The notes below the pieces were generated by a model, which saw only the letters and a program-made list of their open reading frames with translations, searched no databases and was not told the DNA's origin. A DNA stretch of 64,000 nt from Erythroxylum novogranatense (Eukaryota; Streptophyta; Magnoliopsida; Malpighiales; Erythroxylaceae), in the NCBI GenBank assembly GCA_029891385.1, contig CM057224.1:28289005-28353004 (forward strand), written 5' to 3'. Numbering within the stretch: position 1 is the first letter of the stretch; the number at the start of each line of letters is the position of its first letter. Positions 55,739 through 64,000 of this stretch are shown one piece after another. Both the position numbers and the translations under genes were made by a program.

Positions 55739-57605
55739 ATGCCCCGAAAAGCAAAACTGCTACCTTTTTATCCTAAAATTGAGAGACGTTTGAGAAAAAT
55801 CAAAAAGGAGAGAATAGCAAAAGAGAGAAGTAAAGGATTTGTTGAAGAAGAGTCAAGTGAGCAAGGTAGTGAGAGCAACCTTTTAGAAGGAGTGAATATG
55901 GCTGAGAACCCAGTTTTTCTCCAAAACCCTAACTTTCATGTTAACCAACCTAGGAATGGTGATAATGGAGGCAATGGGGAGCATGAGAGAGTAGGTGAAA
56001 ATAATAGGAATCCAAGGAGAAGGACTATTATGTGAATTATGATCCATTTACTGCTATTTGTCCTAATTTTGATGTTAATTTTAAAGTTAAGGGATTACTC
56101 ATTAATTCTCTTCCTAAATTTCATGGCTTGACAGGAAAGGATCCCTACATGTATTTGCAATCCTTGTCTATGATCTGTCAAAGTATGAAACTAGTGGGAG
56201 CTTTGCTTGATCAAGTGCTATGGAAGGTTTTTCACCTGTCTTTGGAAGGAAAAGCAAGAGAGCGGTACATGAGTCTTCTAAGGCATGTGGCGAATGCCTA
56301 CCATAGCTGGGCCAATCTGAGGAAGAATTTCTTGGAGAAGTACTTTCCAGCTTCCCGCACTTCATCAATGAGGAAGGAGATTTACTCAACACGCTAGGAT
56401 TATGATGAGTCTCTATATGACTATGGGAACCGCTTCAAAGATTTGTTATCTAGATGCCCCCACCATTAAATACCGGATGAACAGTTAGTGCAATATTTCT
56501 ATGATGGATTGAAAAGTCAAGACAAAGGTATGTTAGATGCGACAACAAGAGGTTTATTGATTGATCTTATAGCTTTGGAAGCATGGAATTTGATCACGAA
56601 GATGGCTCTAAATCATCAACAATATAGTGTTAGAGAGACCCGAGCAGTGCATGAGTTGGGCACTACAATAACTCAATCTAAAAAAATGGAGAGTTTAGAG
56701 TTAAAAATTGACTCTTTGGAGAGTAAAGTGACATCACAATTATCCTTCATCGCTGTAAAACTGAAGAATATGAATGTGCATCGCCCGACATCTTCTATGG
56801 ATCTCACAGCACCTAGTTGTGATTCTTATGGGTCAGTGATGCACATATCCACTGTTTGCCCCAATCGATTTAAAGAAATGTCTGCAGTGTATCTAGGACG
56901 ACCAAATCAGAAATGGGACCCCTACTCCAACACTTATAGTGAGGGATGGAAGGCCAACCCTAGGTTTAGTTGGAGGAATGAAGAGGGACGGGTTCAAAAC
57001 AGATTTCAACAAGGGGGAGGAGTTGGTACTTCCCCCAACCAGTTCCCCAACCAACAGCAAATCATGACTGTCCCACCAAAGGAGGATACTAACCAACTAC
57101 TGCAAAATATGATGACTTTGATGAAGGAAGAACGAAATTCTAACAACAATCAATTCAATGCCATCGCTTCTCTGATTCAGCAAGATTCTTCAAAGAATAC
57201 TGCTTGGTTCAATGTCTTGGAAAAGAGAATGGAGCAATGGAAGACAAAAGTGGAAACATTAACTCTTTTGTCACTCAATTGTCCAACAACATGAGTGAAA
57301 ACCAAGCAAGAAGCAATGGAACCATTCCTTCAAATATTGTGATGAACCAAAAAAGTTTAAATGTAGTTGCTCTACAAAGTGGGAAACAAGTGAGGTTCAA
57401 TCACCAGGAGGAAGAAGAATGTGATGAGGAGATTGATAGTGGAGAATTGCCCTTACTACAGAACAACATCAAGAAATTTGAGAGCTCCAAAGAGAAATCA
57501 CTTTTGAATGAAAGGAAGTCTGAATCAAAGAACAAAAGAGCTACTTCGGAGAGTTATAAGGAAAAAGCACCAACACATGAGCATGGGGAATCAAACAAGC
57601 ATTGA
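55739..57605 (+). pseudogene. Athila-2 gag polyprotein
   Basis: Starts MPRKAKLLPFYPKIERR at 55739. The first segment ends RRRTIM and a 2-bp frameshift at about 56036 leads to NYDPFTAICPNFDVNFKVKG. The Athila gag helices follow: LPKFHGLTGKDPYMYLQ, LSLEGKARERYMSL, NAYHSWANLRKNFLEKYFPASRT. In-frame stops occur at 56395 and about 56469, then IPDEQLVQYFYDGL, LDATTRG and MESLELKIDSLESKV. A proline/asparagine-rich tail has RPNQKWDPYSNTYSEGWK. A frameshift at about 57238 leads to SNGTIPSNIVMNQ, ALQSGKQV and the acidic tail. It fits Athila gag. Nucleocapsid zinc knuckles are not evident, as in Athila. Confidence 0.9.
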
Positions 57606-57680
57606 GCTAATGAAGCAAAAGGTAAGGAGGTAAATCTTTAAGACCTTCCTTTTCCTAATTCATATTTGATGAGCAAGTGA

Positions 57681-58328
57681 ATGACTAACATAAAGCATGA
57701 AAAAGATATCATTGATTTGTTTGGTAAAGTAGAAGCCAGCATTCCTTTGCTTGATCTTGTGAAACGAGTTCCTACATATGCCAAATACCTTAAAGACCTA
57801 TGTACCAATAAGAAGAAGTTTAGGCCCAATGAGAGAGTCCAGGTGAGCTCGAATGTATCAGTCCTTTTCAAACCTCAAATCCCTGTGAAATGCCAAAACC
57901 CTGGATCTTTCATTATCCCTTACACTATCGATAAAGTTATCATAGGGGGAGCCTTGTTAGATCTAAGAGCAGCCATTAATGTTATGCCTAAGTCTGTTTA
58001 TCAATCATTAGGAGTTAAAAATCTTAAGTCTACATCTGTAGGACTCCAATTGGTTGATAGATCAATTAGGCATCCTATGGGCATTATAGAGGATATTTTA
58101 GTCTAGGTCAAGGGATTAGTTTTTCCTACTGATTTTTATGTGCTTGATATGTTTTTTGAAGTTGTGCAGGATACATCTTTGATTCTTAGTCGACCCTTCT
58201 TAAGGACTGCTAGTACCATGATTAGCATGAAAGAGCGCGGGGTCCAACAGGAGGTGGGAAACCAGCAGGTAAGCTTCAACATGTATGAGGCCATGAAACA
58301 CCCCCATGAGGACTATTCGCTCCTATGA
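57681..58328 (+). pseudogene. Athila-2 protease
   Basis: Open frame MTNIKHEKDIIDLFGKVEAS. ASIPLLDLVKRVPTYAKYLKDLC, VSVLFKPQIPVKCQNPGSFIIPYTI, then the active-site region GGALLDLRAAINVMPKSVYQ (the family has LLDLGASINVMP, so glycine is replaced by arginine at the catalytic turn). A stop is at 58104, then VKGLVFPTDFYVLDM and SLILSRPFLRTAST. It ends at 58328, with a short continuation to about 58500 that has no domain. No reverse transcriptase, RNase H or integrase follows: the pol region is missing between here and the env-like ORF. Confidence 0.85.
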
Positions 58329-58890
58329 GTTAACATGCTTGATATTGTTGTTGATGATGCATGCACTGAGTTTGAACTGGCAATGAACCCATTAACTAAT
58401 GACTCTTTGGAGGAAGTATCTTTTGTTGATGTTTCAGGTGAACTGCAGAGTGTGGGCGTGAGCACAGAAGTAGGAAGTGGTCGAGTTACCTCGCCATAGC
58501 ATGGCTATGAGCCAAACGTCCCCCAGGAGCTGAAGGATCCACCATGAGCAACAGGTTGTTTCTCTTCCCTCACTTAGAATGTACTTCTGCTTTATGATTA
58601 AAGATGGCATTGTTATGCGTGAGTATGTTGATTAAGTGTGGGGGAGAAACTACTTCAATAGGATTAGGTTTAGTTTTTAGTAGGATTTAGGTTTAGGTGT
58701 TCTGCTTCATTAATTCATCTTTTCTTTGAATTCTTTATGTTATTAAATGTATGACACATCTTCTATTATAGAGGAAATTGGTGTAAATGGTGAATTGCCT
58801 TTTGTTTTATGATGATTAAGGACTTGCATATGAGTTGAGTATCCATTTAGCAATTTTCATGTCTTTTCTCCTTTGCCTCTCGAGAAGACT

Positions 58891-59075
58891 TCGCTGCAGC
58901 GTGGATCACTTCACCGCGGCAGGAATTAATTTTTTCGCCGTGGCGAACTCATCAGTCGTCGCGGCATCAACGCCTCTCAAGCTAATTCGCCGTGGTGTGA
59001 ATTAATTTTTTCGCCACTGGGAACATTTTTATGTAGCCCTCGCCGCGACGTACATTAATTCTTTTGCCGCGACGA
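58891..59075. repeat. Eight-copy TCGCCGYGGCGA array in Athila-2 internal region
   Basis: 12-bp dyads start at about 58891, 58911, 58935 (tcgccgtggcga), 58956, 58987, 59011, 59040 (tcgccgcgacgt) and 59064. Spacings are 20, 24, 21, 31, 24, 29 and 24. The spacer attaattttt recurs. GC-rich dyads stand in AT-rich surroundings. Confidence 0.85.
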
Positions 59076-59404
59076 AAGACCATTCAGCATAAAATCTCCG
59101 AGTGAAATTTCTTTTTTACCCTTAATGTTCTTCTGATTTTTCAGCTACCCTCTTTCTTTTTCGTCATTTCCCTTCCCCCTCTTTCTCAACTTACCGCCCT
59201 CTTCTCCCTCTTTCATTTTCTTCTCTTTCACTCAAACTTTGTTGCAACCAATCTAAGTTACCTTGCGACATCCCCCTTTCTTCTCATCCTCCTTCAGCCA
59301 TATCCTGTGTGTGGTTGGTGTCTGCATCCCCATCTTCCTTCTCGTAAGTTTTCCCTCTTTTGTTTCGTTCTTTCTTCGTTTAATTTTCTGACGATAGGGT
59401 TAGT

Positions 59405-59515
59405 TTGCCACAGCAAAAACACTTGTTTTGCCGCAGCGTGGCAAACTGACATTCTTTACCGCGGTGTGAGAAGTGCAGTTTTTGCCGCAGTGAAAGACCA
59501 ATTTCGTTGCAGTGA
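59405..59515. repeat. Five-copy TTGCCGCAGYGA array upstream of env-like ORF
   Basis: Related, more degenerate dyads start at about 59405 (ttgccacagcaa), 59428, 59456 (ttaccgcggtgt), 59482 and 59504. Spacings are 23, 28, 26 and 22. The array is a second cluster in the same element, just upstream of the acceptor. Confidence 0.75.
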
Positions 59516-59587
59516 GCTTTACAGGTTTTGATTTTTAGTGAATTTTGTTTATTCCTTATGTTTATTTTTTGTGTTTTCTGCAGCAAT

Positions 59588-60793
59588 ATGCCTCAAACCA
59601 AAAACCCTACCCATCACTCCCCCACTACCTCCTCTAACTCCTCCGCTTCCTCTCATCAATTCGATTCCTCCCATCAATCCCAATCTTCCTGTCCATCCCA
59701 TCCCTCCCCTCACTCCGATCCTCCAGCTGACTCAGATTATACTGACCTAGCTGCCAAAGTAGACGTTAGGCCTTTCCATAGGGACCGACCCTTTCCATTG
59801 ACCCCTTACAACAATCCCTTTGTTCGCCAACTAGTTCAATCCCAGCTTATGGGCTTAGTCCAACCTCAGGCCTAGGGCAATGACAAATTTGTTCGCCACT
59901 TTTACACATATGCCCGCCTCCACAACCCCATGGAAATTAATTTCCGTGGTGTAACAATCCTTACAGCCTTTACCATCGCCAAAATCCGTGAACACTACAA
60001 CCTTCCTCCTATCTTCCATTGCCATTACGACCAGCTCATCCACCATTATCCCTGGGATGATGTCATTCGTACCCTCTGTCCCGAGGGTGCTGAATGGCAT
60101 CAACCCCGCATCTATCAATGTTATCTCAAGCGTTCCGATCTCCACCCTGAAGTTCGTCCTTGGCTTCATCTCATCAGCAATAGCATCATTCCTACTTCCC
60201 ACCTAGCCTACGTCACCAAACAACAAGCTTTATACTTGTACCTTCTTATGGTTGGTCGTTCGGTCGACATAACCCATGCCATTGCTTCCGTCCTCCACGA
60301 TTCCATCGCAACCGCCAAGCTCACCAACTCCATAATCTTCCCATACCTCATCACCAACATATTCCGGGTTCATAACATCCTAGAATATCTTAATGATAAC
60401 TATTTTGACCCGGCCCAGTTGTTTCGGTACATCCGACTCAAACAACCTCACCTCCTACCTCCACCCCAACCCACACCAACCCCTACCCATTCCCCCTCCT
60501 TTCCTGATGTTGCTGCCAACCATACCGAGGCCTTGCCTCGCGAGGACAATATTCCAGCTCCAGCTCCGCATGAGCCTATCACTCCACATTCCCTAGCTAG
60601 CCAGGTCGATGGTTTATCGACTGACCTAGCTACCCTCCGGGCCACTCTTCATCAGGCCATAGCCCAACAAGAGCGAGATCGGCAATATCGGCGGCGAATG
60701 AATGCGTTGCTCGCCCAGCACCTCCACTTTCATCTTTCTTCCGATGAAGATGACCCACTTTTTGGTTCTAGCCCATCGGGAGCCAATCCTGCA
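59588..60793 (+). pseudogene. Athila-2 env-like ORF (putative plant transposon protein family), truncated
   Basis: From MPQTKN (59588) the frame runs with one in-frame stop (TAG at 59873) to 60793, where Tekay LTR e is inserted after SSPSGANPA. Ser/Pro-rich N-terminus (residues 1-60), DYTDLAAKVDVRPFHRDRPFPLTP, INFRGVTILTAFTIAKIREHYNLPP, LCPEGAEWHQPR, RPWLHLISNSIIPTSHLA, QQALYLYLLMVGRSVD, FRYIRLKQPH, then a Pro-rich linker and a coiled-coil-like tail LATLRATLHQAIAQQERDRQYRRRMN. It aligns along its length with 14487-15806. No signal peptide or clear membrane segment was confirmed. A splice acceptor precedes the ATG. Confidence 0.8.
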
Positions 60794-61767
60794 TGTAACA
60801 TCCCGTCACTGAAGGGAAGGTCAAAGTGGTAAATTGGGACATGCTAGGTTGTATATTGCATATGTGATATGTTTGTTCATTTGACCTCTAATGTTAGAGG
60901 AACGAGTCATTGGTATACGCATGTATTTTAGTTATGTACAATTTAAATTGGGTAATGATTGTACTGGTTCAAGTGCAGACATACATGTTTGATAAATCCC
61001 GAATTGATTTGGATAAATTGAAAATTTGGAAATTTAGGTCAAATTAAAATGTGAGAATTGAAATTGGAGTTAGAATTGAGAATTAGGAAATTGAATTATG
61101 AAATCGGAATACATGACTATGTTTTTTCTAATTTTGAGAATTTATAGGATTTTTTGAAATTTTGAGTAATAGGTGCGGACCAAAAATTGACCTAATAGTG
61201 ATTGAATTGATTCGGCTCGAAATTGATTATCTAATTGCATAGAATGTTTAGAAACTTGGAATTGAAAAAATTAGGGTTAGAATTACTGAAATTTGGGAGA
61301 AATTAGAATCGAAAATTAGACCGAAGTTGTTCGGATCGGATTGCCAATTGCTAAACAAGGCCTTAGAGATTTGGGTATAAAACCCAAACCCTTTGAATCT
61401 CCTCTTCCACGATGCTTTCTCCTCCATTTTCTTTCCTTCCTTCTTCGTGGACGGCTACTTGAGGATTTGAAGCTTTTGATCCAGTAAGTTGCTCCTTTCC
61501 TACCTATTGTGACCTGATCTATTGATTTATTGTATTAGATTGATGATTTAACTTGTGTATTAAAGGATTTGGCATTTAGGGTTATCGGCGATGGTTTCGG
61601 TGATTTTAGGGTTGAATGTTAGGATTTTGATTGTTTGATGAAATAATGGTTAAAGATTAGTTGTATGATGTGTATTGAATTATTTGGGAGTGGTTTGAAA
61701 GGAGAAAATCGGATTTGGGAAGTTGCAGAGTCGGAAATCTGGAGATTTTGGGAAAATTTCTGGGTTT

Positions 61768-61889
61768 AGCGTCGCACGCCATGACGCAGATGATAACGCC
61801 AAGAATTTCTTATTGCACGCCGCGACAATGGCGAAGAAGATGGTCGCGACACTGCGTCGCCATTTAAGGAAGTTGGGTTCGCCATGGCG
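61768..61889. repeat. Palindrome array in Tekay LTR e (degenerate)
   Basis: cacgccatgacgc, cacgccgcgaca, gtcgcgacactgcg and ttcgccatggcga occur at about 20-35-bp spacing. More decayed than in LTR c, but at the same position (about 390-400 bp after the TATA-like box). Confidence 0.7.
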
Positions 61890-62559
61890 AGGGAGCAAAG
61901 GCCACAAGCGGGAATGAGGAATTGGCGAAATTGATTTTGAGTATTTTGATTTGGGAAATTAGGATTTTGATGATGCAATTGATCATGGATTTAGCTCTAT
62001 TTGGAGATAAGGAATTGAAATGAAATTGAGATTGGGAAATTTGGAATAGGTTCGGAATGTCATAACAGTATAGTACTTATCGCATTTGTCGCATATGCAT
62101 TGCTAAATATTAGAAATTTTCAATTGGTAATGTTCGATTGCTCGATTGTTCTAGAGGCTCGAGTGGGCGTAGATCGTCGTCGATGGTGAGACTTTTCTAC
62201 TGTTGCTCGAAGTTCGAGGTGAGTAACCTAGTTGGTTTCTCGGCCTTTATGTGTTTAATATTATGCATTAATGCCATGTGGAGTTAAGGATGGATATGTG
62301 GTTGATTGCTATTGATTGATTTGGACCACGTGTGTCTAAAATATTTGGTATTGTTATAGAAGTGTTATTGTGTGTAAATGATTGTGAATGCATGCATGCA
62401 ATCAATTGGAAATGTATACGATTGGAATCTGGATGAAGGTCCAAAAAGTGGAAAATGGCATCGAAATGTAATCGATTGTAATCAGAATTGGAACATATGC
62501 ATTCATGCATATTGGCATACATGAATAATGACAGTTGTGACGGTGGTACCAACGTAATT

Positions 62560-62720
62560 CGAAGCTTTAGCTCGATGCTGAAACCTCACTCGATGATCGA
62601 GAGCTATGCCCAACGATATATGAGCTTTAAGCTCAACGCATGTGACCTCGTGTCTAACGATTGATAGAGCCTCGGGCTCACCGCAGGCATATCACGCCTA
62701 ACGATTTAGGCGCACGGTCA
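62560..62720. repeat. Inverted-repeat array in Tekay LTR e
   Basis: gagctttaagctc and gagcctcgggctc are clear. cgaagctttagctcg and gcgtgatatgcctgcgg-like arms are degenerate. The arms are joined by variants of (aa)cgat. The array is homologous in place to 37760-37885 but with mostly different stems. Confidence 0.65.
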
Positions 62721-63008
62721 CAACAACGTAACGAAATGAAAGTGTCACATGCATACTGCATATATAAATGATTGACTGTGAAATGTGTAATGTAATAAAT
62801 GAAAATGCATGAATAATTTGGAATATGATAATATGTGCTATGATGTGATTTGACTGTGTATGCATGAGTTGGGTGGACCATCGATGATGGTTTCTCACTG
62901 AGTTCGCAAACTCACCCAACATTACATTTATTTTTTAGGAATGAAGAGTACCCCGTTAGACAAACGGGAGTATGATTACCGCTAGCAAGACAGAGTAAAG
63001 GGTCGGGA

Positions 63009-64000
63009 TGTCAGGACCCGACCCGTAGACCGGATCCCAACTGTTGGATCCAAGACCCAACCGCATATAACTTACCATTTACCCTCTTACTTTGATACCA
63101 CAATTTGTCGGGATCCCGCTCCCGGAGCCCGACTTTCATAGTCCTGAAACTTGTACTTATAGACTTGCAGGATTCTTAACCAACCATTCACTTACTTTTA
63201 TTCAAACATTTTCATTTTAACTCCAATTGTTACATATTTTAATTGATAACAAGACATATGTCTTAGGAATCTAATGGTCCAAACCCCACCCCATTTGGAG
63301 GTCGGACGAAGGAGTTATGACCCGACAAACTCAACGTGTTCATGTTTTGACTCCTATCAAACATGTTTTGGCGCAAATGTCATAACTTTCACTATAGGTG
63401 TCGGAATGACTTCGTTCTTGGACCATTTTAAACTAGACATCTAGGTCTACAACTCTCAAGAAGACCATAAAACCAAATTCGGCCTCTAACAAGCCCAAAA
63501 CACTTGACTAAGGATCCTAGTCGACTGGAATAGATGCTAGTCGATCGGGATGAATATTTTGCTGGTTGTAGTCGATCGAAACATTTCAGTCATTGGAACT
63601 TACGAGAAATATTCTCCGCCCTCCGGTAGTCGACTGGAACACTTTCCAGTCGACTGGAACCTCCTAGTCGACTGGAACACCTTCCAATCATCGAATCTCT
63701 CTCTCAAGACCACTTGGAATCATCATCTTCAAGACTCATAACTTTTATCCCTAGCTCCAATTGGTGCATACTATACCTCTATGGAAAGGTAAGAAGATGA
63801 ACTACAAATCTTATGAAGGATGCTAAAACTAACTCCATCATTTAATAAGGTAAAATTCACTCAAAGGTCACTGCTCCATTAATACCTATGTAACAAGTTG
63901 CTATGGCTAAATGAACAATAACTGGTTGTGTTCTAATCCTCATAACTTCTTAACCCTAGATCCAAATGAGACAAACAATATACCCTTGAAAGCTCTAATC
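63009..64000 (-). mobile_element. Family X LTR (minus), continues beyond window
   Basis: The plus text tgtcaggacccgacccgtag begins the insert in LTR e (start uncertain by about 30 bp). The block 63220-63500 matches 46840-47300 in the family X solo LTR (for example gcgcaaatgtcataacttt, acttcgttcttggacc). It has a GTCGAC-type palindrome array (63518-63692) in the place where the solo LTR has its 15-bp dyad array. The start of the LTR is beyond 64000. Confidence 0.72.
63518..63692. repeat. Eight-copy TAGTCGACTGG array
   Basis: Dyads start at 63518, 63538, 63569, 63587, 63627, 63647, 63665 and 63685 (spacings 20, 31, 18, 40, 20, 18, 20). Core AGTCGACT or AGTCGATCG. Downstream ggaac(a) is partly shared. 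It uses a different palindrome from the X solo LTR at the homologous place. Confidence 0.85.

Larger units (their letters stand above)
58329..59587 (+). mobile_element. Athila-2 spacer: polypurine-like tract, two palindrome arrays, splice acceptor
   Basis: Non-coding. At 58637-58648 it reads ttaagtgtgggggag, an Athila polypurine-type tract in an internal position. Two palindrome arrays follow (58891-59075 and 59405-59515). The stretch ends with the pyrimidine tract tttattttttgtgttttctgcag just before the ATG of the env-like ORF, a likely splice acceptor. This supports expression of the downstream ORF by splicing (inference). Confidence 0.7.
60794..63008 (+). mobile_element. Tekay/Del-like LTR e, cut by family X
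   Basis: Starts TGTAACATCCCGTCACTG at 60794 inside the env-like ORF (left flank ctgca). Landmarks as in solo LTR c: TATA-like tataaaac (61376), palindrome array (61768-61889), donor cgag|gtgagtaacc (GT 62219-62220), inverted repeats (62560-62720), ACCATCGATGATGGT, acceptor tattttttag (AG 62937-62938) and accccgttagacaaacggg. It stops matching at about 63008, where a minus-strand family X LTR begins. No protein is encoded. Confidence 0.85.

Overview
The window looks like nuclear DNA of a flowering plant, most likely a eudicot, from repeat-rich heterochromatin. It is AT-rich. I could support no intact host protein gene, tRNA or rRNA. Nearly every interpretable base belongs to LTR retrotransposons nested inside one another. 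The lineages are Ty1/Copia (two SIRE-like groups and one other group), Ty3/Gypsy chromovirus (Tekay/Del-like), Ty3/Gypsy Athila, and a very long-LTR family whose LTR starts TGTTRGACCCCGAA (called family X here; Ogre/TAT-like only by length). All coding regions are broken by stops, frameshifts, deletions or insertions. Lineages were assigned by reading motifs by eye, not by a database search.

Layout: 1-1711 family X remnant; 1712-3185 SIRE-like 3' LTR and internal tail (-); 3186-8483 Copia-1 (-) with 3' LTR, RNase H/RT, truncated integrase, gag and leader; 8484-22038 a complex of Tekay LTR a (+), three family X pieces, Athila-1 (14019-18868, +) and Tekay LTR b (-); 22039-29338 SIRE-2 (-) with gag, protease and integrase, PBS and 5' LTR, split by a Tekay solo LTR (22741-25496); 29339-31265 a low-copy stretch with a ~110-bp minisatellite; 31266-35339 Copia-3 (-) split by an Athila solo LTR (32659-34597); 35340-40596 a 5'-truncated Tekay LTR (+) split by another Tekay solo LTR (37136-39885, -); 40597-48548 SIRE-3 (+) RT/RNase H and env-like ORF, split by a 4.5-kb family X solo LTR (43631-48177); 48765-52030 chromovirus gag-pol (-); 52031-60793 Athila-2 (+) with 5' LTR (itself split by solo LTR 52925-54737), PBS, gag, protease and an env-like ORF; 60794-63008 Tekay LTR e (+); 63009-64000 family X (-). 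Five insertions show flanking 5-bp target-site duplications (four exact, one with a single mismatch), which fixes the nesting order.

The most unusual signal is a recurrent architecture in the LTRs of at least four lineages (SIRE, Athila, Tekay, family X). It is an array of 5-8 short perfect or near-perfect palindromes (10-15 bp) separated by non-conserved spacers at regular spacing, usually alternating ~19-24 and ~26-32 bp so that pairs recur every ~50 bp. The palindrome is uniform within an array but differs between arrays: GTCGAC-type, CGTCGCGACG-type, CGCCGCGGCG-type and GTCCGTTTAACGGAC-type. In the three Athila LTRs the array ends 67-68 bp upstream of a TATA-like box. The form is superficially CRISPR-like (short, palindromic, regularly interspaced) but sits in plant retrotransposon control regions. 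Further signals are covarying hairpins in Athila LTRs, intron-like donor/acceptor pairs inside Tekay and family X LTRs, and arrays of inverted repeats with changing stems in Tekay LTRs.
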